From NCBI GenBank assembly GCA_937922705.1, contig CALAIW010000026.1, forward strand, positions 1-64,000: a DNA stretch of 64,000 bases, read 5' to 3'. The translations under genes were made by a program, and so were the position numbers. Positions within the stretch are counted from its first letter, which is position 1; each line of letters starts with the position of its first letter. The stretch comes from an uncultured bacterium (GTDB lineage Bacteria; Atribacterota; Atribacteria; Atribacterales; Caldatribacteriaceae). This document shows, one piece after another, positions 8,126-16,990 of this stretch. The notes beneath the pieces were generated by a model. It did no database searches. It had not been told where the DNA came from and saw only the letters and a program-made list of their open reading frames with translations.

Positions 8126-9087
8126 GGAGTACCTCGCTTGTTTTTGAGATGCTCCTCATAGGTTCGGGAAAAGGCATGTCGGCCATCTTCCTGAAGGACG
8201 AAATAGAGGTAATCGGTCTCCGCTGGTTCAAGAATGGCCTTAATAGAGGAAAGACCTGGGTTACAGATTGGATGCGGCGGCAGACCCATCACACGGTACG
8301 TATTAAAAGGAGAATCAATCTCAAGGTCTTTCTTTTGCAGGGTATGTACGGTAACCCCTTTCTCCCTTTTCAGGGCATAGACGACGGTCGCACAGGACTG
8401 GAGGCGCATATTCTCCTTTAAGCGGTTGAGAAAAACCGAAGCCACAAGGGGTTTCTCCTCTTCAAGGCGAGCCTCCTTTTCCACAATGGAGGCAAGGATA
8501 ATAACCTCGTTAAGTCCTTTATCCCTTCCAGCAAAAAGGGGAAGAACAACCTCCTCAAAGCGGGCAAGTTGCGTCGCAATAACCTCCTGAGGAGGAGTGG
8601 GAACCTGGAAAAAATAGGTATCAGGAAAGAGAAAACCCTCAAGGGTCAAAGCCTGGGAAAGCCATGGTTTACTAAAGTACTCGGGGTGCTCCACAAAAAA
8701 GAGGTATGCAGAGGCTTCACAAACCCCTATGCTCTCGAGGGTTTGAGCCATATCCTCGGCAGTGAAGCCCTCCGGAAAGGTTACCCGCACCTGCGGTGGT
8801 CCCTGGGAGAGGATGCGAACCAACGACGCTGGAGACACTCCAGGAGTCAGGCGGTACCATCCAGCAATAAGGGTAGTCTTTCGAGAAAGAAGGGCAAAGA
8901 CAAGGAATCGGAAACGAGAGGTAATCCCCTCCCGCTCAAGGATTTGGGCAATACCAGAAAGGGGAGTCCCTTTAGGAATCGCTACAAGCTTGGGTTCTCC
9001 AAAAGGAAGGTCAAGGAAAAACGCAAGGTACGCAAAAACGCCCAAAAGGTAGAGAACCGCAAGGACAAGGATACCCCAAAGCCTCAC
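8122..9087 (-). CDS. mltG: endolytic murein transglycosylase MltG
   Basis: A 321-residue YceG-like membrane protein that cleaves nascent glycan strands and so ends peptidoglycan polymerisation. Residues 4-26 form an N-terminal transmembrane anchor. A LysM-like segment follows (IPKGTPLSGIAQILEREGI). The catalytic domain has EGFLFPDTYFF, the ASIVEKEA segment with the catalytic Glu, LQSCATVVYAL, and NTYRVMGLPPHPICNPG. The start is a GTG overlapping the ruvX stop (GTGA). Family-typical length. Confidence 0.95.
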   Translation of the reverse strand: MRLWGILVLAVLYLLGVFAYLAFFLDLPFGEPKLVAIPKGTPLSGIAQILEREGITSRFRFLVFALLSRKTTLIAGWYRLTPGVSPASLVRILSQGPPQVRVTFPEGFTAEDMAQTLESIGVCEASAYLFFVEHPEYFSKPWLSQALTLEGFLFPDTYFFQVPTPPQEVIATQLARFEEVVLPLFAGRDKGLNEVIILASIVEKEARLEEEKPLVASVFLNRLKENMRLQSCATVVYALKREKGVTVHTLQKKDLEIDSPFNTYRVMGLPPHPICNPGLSSIKAILEPAETDYLYFVLQEDGRHAFSRTYEEHLKNKRGTP

Positions 9088-9494
9088 ACCTTTTCCCTCG
9101 CCAGATACGCTTCAAGAATAAGACAAGCAGCAATTTTGTCTACAAGCTTTTTCCTCCGGGAACGCGTGGTATCAAGGGCAATGAGGTGTTTTTCAGCTTC
9201 TTTCGTAGAGAAGCGTTCATCCCAGAGGACAATCTCTCCCGGAAAGTGCTTTTTGAGCTCCTCGGCAAATTCCCAGAGAGCTTGAGCTTCTTTTCCTAAA
9301 GACCCATCGGTCCTTCGAGGAAACCCAAGAACAATGGTATCAACGGAAAGCTCCCGAGCAAGGGACACAAGAGTAGCAATGTCCTTTTTCCCTTCCCGGA
9401 GAAGAACGGTATAGGGGAAAGCACAAGAGGTTCCCCAGTTCAGGGCGACACCAATGCGTTTCTCTCCCACATCAAGTGCCATGACCCGCTTCAT
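9084..9494 (-). CDS. ruvX: YqgF/RuvX-family Holliday junction resolvase or rRNA-processing nuclease
   Basis: A 136-residue RNase H-fold nuclease of the YqgF family, linked to pre-16S rRNA maturation in E. coli and proposed as a Holliday junction resolvase. The family motifs are ALDVGEKRIGVAL at the N terminus, VLGFPRRTDGSLG, and WDERFSTKEAEKHL, followed by DKIAACLILEAYL with the last acidic residue. It overlaps the alaS 3' end by 23 bases. Close linkage of alaS, ruvX and mltG is common in bacteria and supports the calls. Confidence 0.94.
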   Translation of the reverse strand: MKRVMALDVGEKRIGVALNWGTSCAFPYTVLLREGKKDIATLVSLARELSVDTIVLGFPRRTDGSLGKEAQALWEFAEELKKHFPGEIVLWDERFSTKEAEKHLIALDTTRSRRKKLVDKIAACLILEAYLAREKV

Positions 9495-12099
9495 AGCGCC
9501 TCAGGAACTCCTCAAGGAGCTTGAGAAATTCTCCCCAGTTTGACCTTGGAATTCCTCCAAACTGGGCAAAGTGTGGTTTCCCTCCCCCACCTCCTCCAAC
9601 AGTCTTTGAGACCTCCCGAAGGAATGCCCCAAGGTGTACCCCCTTGGAAAGCCCAACCCCAGCGATAACCCCTCGAACCTTTCCTTCCTCCTCCACCCCA
9701 AGGGCGATGACACCGCGAGTGAACCTTCTCCCCAAGACATCGGCAATCTCCCGCAAAACATCCATATCGAGGGTGTCCGAAAAGAGGTGCGCAAAAAGAA
9801 GCGACTCTGAAGGAAGAGAGGCGACTTCTTTCTCCAGGGAAAGAAGAAGACGCTCTTTCCTCTCTCGGGCAAGGGATTTTTGCAGACTGCGATTTTCCTC
9901 AAGGAGATTCTTCAAAAACTCAGGAAGACGCGCCTCAGGAACACCAGAAAGCCCTCTAAGCTCTCCCAGGATTCTCCGGGAAGTACGAAGGACGTGAAGT
10001 GCCCGTTCTCCAGCCACAGCCTCAATGCGTCGTATCCCCGCACCAATGCTTGACTCAGAGAGAATCACAAAAGCGCAGGCTTCGCTTGTGCGGCGAAGGT
10101 GGGTTCCTCCACAGAGTTCTGCAGTGTAGTCCCCTATCCGGACGATACGCACCGGAAATTCGTACTTCTCCCCAAAAAGGGCAATCACTCCACGCTTTTG
10201 AGCCTCTTCAAGAGAACCGAAGCTTATGTACACCGGAAGGTCTTCAAGGATCTTCTCGTTGACCCGCTTTTCCACCGCTTCGAGTTCCTCAGGGGAAAGG
10301 GGAGCAAAATGGGTAAAATCAAAGCGCAAACCTTCCTCTCCTACAAAGGAACCCGCCTGGTGAACCTGCTCACCGAGGATTTCCCGAAGTGCCCGATGGA
10401 GGAGATGCGTTACCGTATGGTGAGTCTCAAGGTTTTTGCGGCGTCTGGCGTTTACCTGTGCTTTCCCCCGCTCGCCCACCACCACCGTTCCTTCCCGGAC
10501 AATACCCCGGTGCACCGAAAGGGACGAAGTAGGACTGCTTACCCGAAGGACTTCAATTGTTCCTGAGGGGGTCACAAAAACCCCCGTGTCCCACTCCTGA
10601 CCTCCCTTCTCAGCGTAAAAAGGCGTCACATCAAGGACAAAAAGAACTTCTTCCCCCAAGTGCGCCTCAGGAATAAGCTTCTCCCCGTCAGAGAGGGCAC
10701 AGAGGGTGGCTTCTGCTAAAAGGGTGTCGTAGCCTACGAAAGTGGAGCGAAAACCAGAGAACAGCTCCTCCTCCTTTTTCTGTCCTTTGAGACCAAAAAC
10801 CTTTTCCTCTTGGGCTTTGCGGGCACGGGTTCTCTGCTCTTCCATCTCTTGTGCAAACTCCTCCTGAGAGAAGGAAAAGCCTTCTTCCCTCAAAATTTCC
10901 TCGGCAAAGTCCACCGGGAAACCATAGGTATCGTAGAGCTTGAAAATCTCTTTTCCGGAAATCGTCCGTTCCTTGCGCGCTTTTGCCTCTTCGATGAGCT
11001 CTTCAAGGCGAGCAAATCCCAAAGCCAAGGTGTCCTCAAAGCGTTTCTCCTCTTGAAACGTGACCTGAGCAATGGTTGTCTCTCGGGAACGGAGCTCTGG
11101 ATACACCTCCCCCATAAGGGCAACGACCAAAGCGGTGAGTTCATGGAGAAAAGGTTTTTGCAAGCCAAGTTTCCTCCCAAAGCGATGCGCCCGGCGGATA
11201 AGCCGACGAAGGACGTATCCTCGTCCCTCATTGGCCGGATATACCCCATCGGCGATGAGAAAAGCCACGGCTCGAGAGTGATCGGCAATGAGGCGGAAAA
11301 AAGGCTTGGCACTTGAGTAAGCGACACCACTTAAGCCTTGAAGGGCCTGGATAATAGGAAGAAAAAGGTCTGTTTCGAAATTGGACTCCGTATCCTGGAC
11401 CACGGCACTAATCCGCTCAAGACCCATACCGGTATCGATGTTTTTGCTGGGAAGCTCCTCAAGCGTTCCGTCAGACTGACGGTCAAACTCCATGAAGACG
11501 AGGTTCCAGACCTCTAAGAAGCGGTCGCAGTCGCACCCCGGACGGCAGGTCTCCTTCCCACATCCCCGATGCTCTCCAGTATCGTAGTAAATCTCCGAAC
11601 AGTACCCACAGGGTCCCACAGGTCCTGAAGCCCAAAAGTTATCTGCATCTCCAAGGAAAACAATTTTTTCCTCTGGAAGACCGACAACATCACGCCAGAT
11701 GAAAAACGCTTCCTCATCCTTTTCATGTACGGAAACAAAGAGACGCTCTTCAGAGAGGTGGAGCTCCTCGGTAAGAAATTCCCAGGCCCACTGGCAAGCC
11801 TCTTTTTTAAAGTAATCGCCAAAAGAGAAGTTTCCGAGCATCTCAAAAAAGGTATGATGCCTTGGGGTGTAACCGACTTTCTCCAGGTCACTCACCCGGA
11901 CACACTTTTGGACGGTACAAACCCGTCGAAAGCTTGGCTTTACCTGCCCGAGGAAGATAGGCTTGAAAGGCACCATACCAGCAATGGTGAGAAGCAGGGT
12001 TGGGTCAGAGGGAATAAGGGATGCGCTTGGAAGCACCGCATGTCCCCGCTTTTGGAAAAAAGAGAGGAAAAGATTCCGGATGTCACCACTGTGCAACAC
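9472..12099 (-). CDS. alaS: alanyl-tRNA synthetase
   Basis: An 875-residue class II synthetase charging tRNA-Ala. The N terminus IRNLFLSFFQKRGH and motif GMVPFKPIFLG are typical. Motif 2 lies around RHHTFFEMLGNFSFGDYFKKEA. The editing domain zinc site is seen as HTVTHLLHRAL and CGGTHLRRT. The C-terminal C-Ala domain ends in the GGGGGGKPHFAQFGG glycine stretch. Full family length. The start is GTG or the following TTG at 12096; the 5' end overlaps the PP-loop gene by 17 bases. Confidence 0.97.
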   Translation of the reverse strand: MLHSGDIRNLFLSFFQKRGHAVLPSASLIPSDPTLLLTIAGMVPFKPIFLGQVKPSFRRVCTVQKCVRVSDLEKVGYTPRHHTFFEMLGNFSFGDYFKKEACQWAWEFLTEELHLSEERLFVSVHEKDEEAFFIWRDVVGLPEEKIVFLGDADNFWASGPVGPCGYCSEIYYDTGEHRGCGKETCRPGCDCDRFLEVWNLVFMEFDRQSDGTLEELPSKNIDTGMGLERISAVVQDTESNFETDLFLPIIQALQGLSGVAYSSAKPFFRLIADHSRAVAFLIADGVYPANEGRGYVLRRLIRRAHRFGRKLGLQKPFLHELTALVVALMGEVYPELRSRETTIAQVTFQEEKRFEDTLALGFARLEELIEEAKARKERTISGKEIFKLYDTYGFPVDFAEEILREEGFSFSQEEFAQEMEEQRTRARKAQEEKVFGLKGQKKEEELFSGFRSTFVGYDTLLAEATLCALSDGEKLIPEAHLGEEVLFVLDVTPFYAEKGGQEWDTGVFVTPSGTIEVLRVSSPTSSLSVHRGIVREGTVVVGERGKAQVNARRRKNLETHHTVTHLLHRALREILGEQVHQAGSFVGEEGLRFDFTHFAPLSPEELEAVEKRVNEKILEDLPVYISFGSLEEAQKRGVIALFGEKYEFPVRIVRIGDYTAELCGGTHLRRTSEACAFVILSESSIGAGIRRIEAVAGERALHVLRTSRRILGELRGLSGVPEARLPEFLKNLLEENRSLQKSLARERKERLLLSLEKEVASLPSESLLFAHLFSDTLDMDVLREIADVLGRRFTRGVIALGVEEEGKVRGVIAGVGLSKGVHLGAFLREVSKTVGGGGGGKPHFAQFGGIPRSNWGEFLKLLEEFLRRYEAGHGT

Positions 12100-13072
12100 G
12101 GTAATCCACCACCTGGAATGTCCGTAGTCTCCTGTTGGTTGAGGGCAAAAAGACGCACTCTACCGGAAAGGCAAAATCGGGCTGGATTCTCCCCCGAGAA
12201 AGCCAAAAGCGTGAGAGGTCGTTACGGTAAATCCCCAAATTGGCACGGATAAAAAGGGTTATCGGGGCGTCAACCAAAACAACCTGGGAAAGTTCAGGGA
12301 GAGCCGCCAAAGCATCAATAATACGCTTTCGAAGCGATTCCTCTGGAAGGGGAAAAACATTCACCAGGGCAATATTCTCCGCCAGTGGTCCAATAATGGT
12401 GACATTGGCGATATCCCTGGGATAGGATGCCTCGTCAAGGAGACGCAAAAGCAAAGCATTGGCTTCAACAACGGCCTTTCCGTGATAGTTAGGGACAGCA
12501 AGAGGTTTCAAGAGGTGTTTCAGGTAACACCCTTCCCGAACTCGGTTTTCCCCAATACGACGAATAGGTATGCCAAAGCGTTCCACCAAAAAAGCGATGT
12601 CTTCTTTGGTGAGGTCAAAAAGCGGCGAGAAGGTGTCACCCAAGAGTTTTACCCCCCGGTGTCCCCAGCTATCGCTCTTGTTCGCTCCACCGATGATGAG
12701 CGTACCCTCTTTAAAGTACTCGCGAATGCGCCCAAGCTTTGCCCTTTTCGTGCAGAGGTTACACGATGGACCACCTCGGGCAACCTCCTCAAGGGCGTCT
12801 TGTCCCGGGATGTACACATGCTCCACTCCAAAATACTCCACAAGGAAAGCGATGTTTTCCCGTGCTTTTTCCGGAAGGTACGGACCCCAATCAACCGTAC
12901 AGGCAAGGACCTTAGAGCGGCCGAGGGCTTCGATGGTACAAAAGAGAGCCAGGGTGCTATCCATCCCCCCAGAAAAAGCTACCACCACCCTACGGAAACG
13001 CGAAGCTACCTCTCGAATCTCCTCAAGGATGGTGGTGCAAGAGGGTACTCTCTCTGTAAAGGGAACACTCAT
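12083..13072 (-). CDS. LarE-like PP-loop ATPase
   Basis: A 329-residue protein of the PP-loop ATP pyrophosphatase superfamily. AFSGGMDSTLALF near residue 34 is the PP-loop that binds ATP. GPSCNLCTKRAKLGRI resembles the conserved cysteine region of LarE, the sacrificial sulfur transferase for the nickel-pincer cofactor, and GGANKSD is the usual second nucleotide motif. The C-terminal 120 residues are not like LarE and I do not recognise them. No larB or larC is in the window, so the substrate is open; sulfur insertion or tRNA thiolation are both possible. The ATG overlaps the rpsA stop (ATGA). Confidence 0.7.
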   Translation of the reverse strand: MSVPFTERVPSCTTILEEIREVASRFRRVVVAFSGGMDSTLALFCTIEALGRSKVLACTVDWGPYLPEKARENIAFLVEYFGVEHVYIPGQDALEEVARGGPSCNLCTKRAKLGRIREYFKEGTLIIGGANKSDSWGHRGVKLLGDTFSPLFDLTKEDIAFLVERFGIPIRRIGENRVREGCYLKHLLKPLAVPNYHGKAVVEANALLLRLLDEASYPRDIANVTIIGPLAENIALVNVFPLPEESLRKRIIDALAALPELSQVVLVDAPITLFIRANLGIYRNDLSRFWLSRGRIQPDFAFPVECVFLPSTNRRLRTFQVVDYRVAQW

Positions 13073-15006
13073 TTTTTCAGGTTGTGAAGAATTGTGGTCA
13101 GCTTTTCCCCAATGAGGTCACCCAAAGTAACACGGCTATCCTGAGCCTGTTCTTTGCGAGCTTTCTCTTCTTCCTCTTTGAGAGCTTGCTTAATACTCAG
13201 ACCAATTTTCCGCTCCGCATCATCGAGCTTAATGATTTTAACCTTAACAATGTCACCCTCTTTGAGGACATCCCGAGGGGAACTTATCCGCTCTTCGGAG
13301 ATTTCTGAGATATGCACCAGACCATCCCAACCCTCTTCAAGTTCTACAAAGGCTCCAAAGTCTACAATCCGGACAACCTTCCCCTCGTGAATGCTTCCCA
13401 GAGGATACCGTGCCTTGACAATCTCCCAGGGGTCAGGAAGCAGAGCCTTCCGGCTCACCACGATGCGCTGCTCTTCAGGTTTAAGTTCGATAATCTTCAA
13501 AGAAACGGTCTGCCCTTTTTTGAAAACCTGACTTGGATGCTTTACTGCTTCCCAGGCGATTTCTGAAAGGGGAAGAAGCGCCTCAACTTCGGGAGCAACC
13601 TCCACAAAAGCACCAAAATTCATAAGACGCTGGATTTTCCCCTCCACCACATCGCCCACCTTCCACTGTGCCGCGATGCTCTCCCAGGGATTGGGGCGAA
13701 GCTGGCGCAAACTCAAGGTAAGCTGGCGGCTTTCCCGGTCAATGGCAATAACCTTAGCCTCTACAAGCTGATTCCTTCGGACCACGTCGTTCACCCGAGT
13801 GACACGTTTCCAGGAAAGTTCCTCAAGAGGAATGCGCCCTTCAACACCTTCTGTAACCTCTACAAGGGCTCCCCGAGCATTAATTTTATGCACCCGGACA
13901 CGGACTGTACTCCCAATGGGATACTTTTCCTCGATGTCCTCCCATGGATCGGGGAAAATCTGCTTCAGCCCAAGAGAAAGCCTCCGGCGCTCAGGGTCAA
14001 GCTCTAAGACCTTAGCCTCCACAATCTCGCCAACTTTCACCACTTCCCGAGGATGCTTCACATACCCCCAGGAAAGGTCCGAGATGTGGATGAGCCCTTC
14101 AACACCCTCCTCAACCTCCACAAAAACGCCAAAGTCCTTCAGGGAAACAACCTTCCCTTTCACCGTATCGCCAACCTTGACTTCCTGGGCAAAGCGTTCC
14201 CAGGGGTCAGGGGTGAGGCGTTTCAAGCTCAGACTGATTTCTTCCTTTTCCGGATTCCAGCCAATGACCTTCACCTCAATCTCGTCGCCCTTCTGAAAGA
14301 GGTCTTCAAGCTTCCCTACCTTCCCCCAGGAAACCTCAGAGATGTGGAGGAGTCCGTCAATACCCCCAAGGTCGACAAAGACACCAAAGTTTGTGATGTT
14401 TTTGACAATACCTTTACGGACCTGACCAACCTCAAGAGAAGCAATGGTTTCCTGACGGCGACGAGCAAGCTCCTCTTCAATTAACGCTCGACGAGAGACG
14501 ATGACATTACGGGTCTTGCGGTCAGCTTCGATAACTTTAACCTCAATAGTCTCGCCAATGAGTTCATCGAGGTTGCGAGGAACGACATCCACACAAGAAG
14601 CAGGAAGAAAAGCATTAACCCCGACATCAACAATAAGTCCACCTTTGACCTTCCGCTTGACCTTGGCAAGAAGGGGTTTGCCTTTCTCTTTGCTCTCCTC
14701 TATATCAATCCAGGCTCCCTGGTAGCGAGCTTGCTCCCGGGAAAGCCATACATATCCCTGGTCGTCAATTCGAGTCACCATGACCCAAATTTCTTCGCCT
14801 TCCTGGAAATCGTGCTCCACCTCTCCTTCACGACCCTGTGCCCGCTCCCGGAAAGGAAGAATACCCTCAGCTTTGTAATTAATATTTACGAAATACCCTT
14901 CCTCGCCTTTTTTGATAACCTTTCCTTTGATGAGATCACCGGGGCGCACCATGCGGATTTGCTCGAGGTTCTCGTGGAGCAATTCCATAGCCTTTTCATT
15001 TTCCAC
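13069..15006 (-). CDS. rpsA: ribosomal protein S1 homologue with seven S1 repeats
   Basis: A 645-residue RNA-binding protein made almost wholly of S1 (OB-fold) repeats. I count seven. They are headed by PGDLIKGKVIKKGEEGYFV, GKPLLAKVKRKVKGGLIV, VGQVRKGIVKNITNFGVFV, VGDTVKGKVVSLKDFGVFV, IGSTVRVRVHKINARGALV, VGDVVEGKIQRLMNFGAFV and LGSIHEGKVVRIVDFGAFV. E. coli S1 has six and many Gram-positive homologues four. Repeats 1 and 2 are the least canonical, as in the ribosome-binding repeats of S1. A short acidic/basic tail follows. The start at GTG 15006 sits eight bases after AAGGAG and is preferred to GTG 15015. Confidence 0.9.
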   Translation of the reverse strand: MENEKAMELLHENLEQIRMVRPGDLIKGKVIKKGEEGYFVNINYKAEGILPFRERAQGREGEVEHDFQEGEEIWVMVTRIDDQGYVWLSREQARYQGAWIDIEESKEKGKPLLAKVKRKVKGGLIVDVGVNAFLPASCVDVVPRNLDELIGETIEVKVIEADRKTRNVIVSRRALIEEELARRRQETIASLEVGQVRKGIVKNITNFGVFVDLGGIDGLLHISEVSWGKVGKLEDLFQKGDEIEVKVIGWNPEKEEISLSLKRLTPDPWERFAQEVKVGDTVKGKVVSLKDFGVFVEVEEGVEGLIHISDLSWGYVKHPREVVKVGEIVEAKVLELDPERRRLSLGLKQIFPDPWEDIEEKYPIGSTVRVRVHKINARGALVEVTEGVEGRIPLEELSWKRVTRVNDVVRRNQLVEAKVIAIDRESRQLTLSLRQLRPNPWESIAAQWKVGDVVEGKIQRLMNFGAFVEVAPEVEALLPLSEIAWEAVKHPSQVFKKGQTVSLKIIELKPEEQRIVVSRKALLPDPWEIVKARYPLGSIHEGKVVRIVDFGAFVELEEGWDGLVHISEISEERISSPRDVLKEGDIVKVKIIKLDDAERKIGLSIKQALKEEEEKARKEQAQDSRVTLGDLIGEKLTTILHNLKK

Positions 15007-15083
15007 ACCCAACACACTCCTTCCTCACAGTGTGACCCCGCCGCTGTCGTGTGTCAACCGCTTTGATCCTCGTCCTCCAAAAA

Positions 15084-15213
15084 GTGGGTGCCCTCTCAAG
15101 GAAGCCGCAGCTTCCCTGAAGTCCGGGCTCCCTGGACAAGGGTGTTGGGTCAAAGCCTCATTTGACATCACGGGCAGGGCAGGGTCACAAACCGAGACTT
15201 CTTCCTCAGGGAA
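15084..15213 (-). ncRNA. candidate structured leader or small RNA upstream of rpsA
   Basis: Downstream of a good promoter on the - strand, about 130 bases hold several designed-looking structures. A 6-bp hairpin GTCAAA/TTTGAC spans 15166-15149. A GGAAGC-TGCG-GCTTCC hairpin lies near 15116-15101. Two CCCTG boxes face two CAGGG boxes in nested order, and CCCTGAGGAAG at the 5' end can pair with CTTCCTTGAGAGGG at the 3' end. That long pairing would compete with the TGCG hairpin. A run of five T (15083-15079) follows. The rod-like closing resembles 6S RNA, but it is shorter and I cannot confirm conserved 6S positions. It could equally be an rpsA leader for autoregulation. Confidence 0.35.
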
Positions 15214-15242
15214 ATAATAGCACAAGCTATCCCCTTTTGCAA
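15214..15242 (-). promoter_or_regulatory. promoter upstream of rpsA leader
   Basis: On the - strand: TTGCAA (15242-15237), a 17-base spacer and TATTAT (15219-15214). It begins just after the aspS stop and should drive the leader and the rpsA-to-pilD genes independently of the upstream synthetase genes. Confidence 0.65.
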
Positions 15243-15247
15243 CGAAA

Positions 15248-16990
15248 CTATTTTCGGCTCCCTTGAAGGGTAATGCCAAGGACGTCAAGCTGCTCCCGGG
15301 TAACCGGTGCAGGCGCACCGGTAAGAAGACATACACCCTTTTGGGTCTTTGGAAAAGCAATAACCTCCCGAATAGAATCCTCTCCACACATGAGCATAAC
15401 TAAGCGGTCAAAACCAAGGGCTATTCCTCCATGGGGAGGGCAACCGAACTGCAATGCCTCAACAAAAAAGCCGAACTTCTCGCGAATTTCATCCTCGGTG
15501 AGGCTTAAAAGGGTGAAGATTTTCTCCTGGAGGTCCCGCCGATGGATTCTGATACTCCCCCCTCCCACTTCGTATCCATTGAGGACAAGGTCATAGGCCT
15601 TCGCCCTGACTCGCGCTGGATCGGTATCAAGAAGCGGGAGATCTGCATCAAAGGGTGCAGTAAAAGGATGGTGCACCGAAACCCAGCGGTTTTCCTCTTT
15701 GCTCCACTCAAAGAGGGGGAAGTCTAAAACCCAGGTAAAGGCAAAGCGCTCTTTCTCTTCAAGGTCTTTACCGATACGTACCCGAAGCTCCCCAAGAAAC
15801 TCCTGAAGCGCCTCCTCTTCCCCCCAGGAAAGGAGAAGCACCGAGCCTTCCTGAAAGGGATACTGGGCTACAAGGCGCTGGAAAAGGGAATCGGAGATTT
15901 TCCCTTTCAGAGGCGAGGAAAATTCCTCCTGGGTTTTCCGAACCCAGGAAAAGGAAAGATGCTTATCCTTTGCTTCCTGGGCAAGGGCATCGAGTTTCTT
16001 CCTCGAGAACCCATGGTCCTGAGGAACAAAAAGACCCCGTATGGCTACATGCCCTCCAAAGAACTTTTCTCCCTCTTCGAAGAAAAGGGGGGTAAGGTCA
16101 TCAATGGGGAGGGCAAAGCGAAGATCAGGTTTATCCGTCCCATACCGCTTCATAGCCTCTTCATAGGAAAGGCGAGGAAAAGGAATTGTAAGAGAAACCC
16201 CAAGAACCTCGGCGAAGAGAACCTGCATGAGCTCCTCTACAAGTTTCATAACATCCTCTCGATCCACAAAAGACATCTCAATGTCTACCTGGGTGAACTC
16301 AGGTTGTCGATCAGCCCGGAGGTCCTCATCACGGAAGCAACGGACAATCTGAAAGTAACGATCAAAACCAGCAATCATGAGAATCTGTTTGAAAAGCTGT
16401 GGCGACTGAGGAAGAGCGTAAAACGACCCAGGATTCAGGCGACTTGGCACGAGAAAATCACGAGCTCCTTCAGGAGTACTTTTCGTAAGGAAGGGCGTCT
16501 CAACCTCTATGAAACCCCGAGAATCAAGGAAACGACGAATAGACTGAGCCGCTCGGTGACGGAGGAAAAGATTCTCTTGCATTCTGCGGCGTCGCAAATC
16601 GATGTATCGATACCGAAGACGAAGGGATTCATCCACCTCTTTTTTCCCCTCAATTTCAAAAGGAGGAAGCTCCGAAGGGGAAAGGATTTCAAGGGATTCT
16701 GCATGCACCTCAATCTCACCAGTAGCCAGGCGTGGGTTTGCAAACCCTTCCGGACGCTTTTGCACCACACCCTTTACCTGTACGACGTATTCAGGGCGAA
16801 GAGCAGAGGCAACCGCATAAGCCCTGGCGTTTTTGGAATCCACCACCACCTGGGTTATCCCCCAGCGATCCCGGAGGTCAAGAAACACAATTCCCCCGTG
16901 GTCTCGCATTCGATGCACCCAGCCAGCAAGAACCACTTCCTTCCCCACATCAGTCTGCCGAAGCTCCCCACAGGTATGCGTTCTCAGCAT
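15248..16990 (-). CDS. aspS: aspartyl-tRNA synthetase (bacterial type)
   Basis: A 580-residue class IIb synthetase. It has an N-terminal OB-fold anticodon-binding domain (VLAGWVHRMRDHGGIVFLDLRD), the catalytic core with motif 2 FRDEDLRADRQPEFTQ, the inserted bacterial GAD domain at about residues 290-420, and motif 3 GIALGFDRLVMLM. Length and insertion identify the bacterial subtype. Whether it also charges tRNA-Asn cannot be decided by eye. Its ATG overlaps the hisS stop by seven bases, a linkage of hisS and aspS common in Firmicutes and Atribacterota-like genomes. Confidence 0.97.
   Translation of the reverse strand: MLRTHTCGELRQTDVGKEVVLAGWVHRMRDHGGIVFLDLRDRWGITQVVVDSKNARAYAVASALRPEYVVQVKGVVQKRPEGFANPRLATGEIEVHAESLEILSPSELPPFEIEGKKEVDESLRLRYRYIDLRRRRMQENLFLRHRAAQSIRRFLDSRGFIEVETPFLTKSTPEGARDFLVPSRLNPGSFYALPQSPQLFKQILMIAGFDRYFQIVRCFRDEDLRADRQPEFTQVDIEMSFVDREDVMKLVEELMQVLFAEVLGVSLTIPFPRLSYEEAMKRYGTDKPDLRFALPIDDLTPLFFEEGEKFFGGHVAIRGLFVPQDHGFSRKKLDALAQEAKDKHLSFSWVRKTQEEFSSPLKGKISDSLFQRLVAQYPFQEGSVLLLSWGEEEALQEFLGELRVRIGKDLEEKERFAFTWVLDFPLFEWSKEENRWVSVHHPFTAPFDADLPLLDTDPARVRAKAYDLVLNGYEVGGGSIRIHRRDLQEKIFTLLSLTEDEIREKFGFFVEALQFGCPPHGGIALGFDRLVMLMCGEDSIREVIAFPKTQKGVCLLTGAPAPVTREQLDVLGITLQGSRK

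Noticed and set aside
15110-15135. A + strand stretch AGTCCGGGCTCC resembling the conserved 5' part of RNase P RNA
   Set aside because: The gap between aspS and rpsA is only 232 bases, too short for RNase P RNA, and the matching 3' conserved region and other core motifs are absent. It is better explained as part of the minus-strand leader structure.
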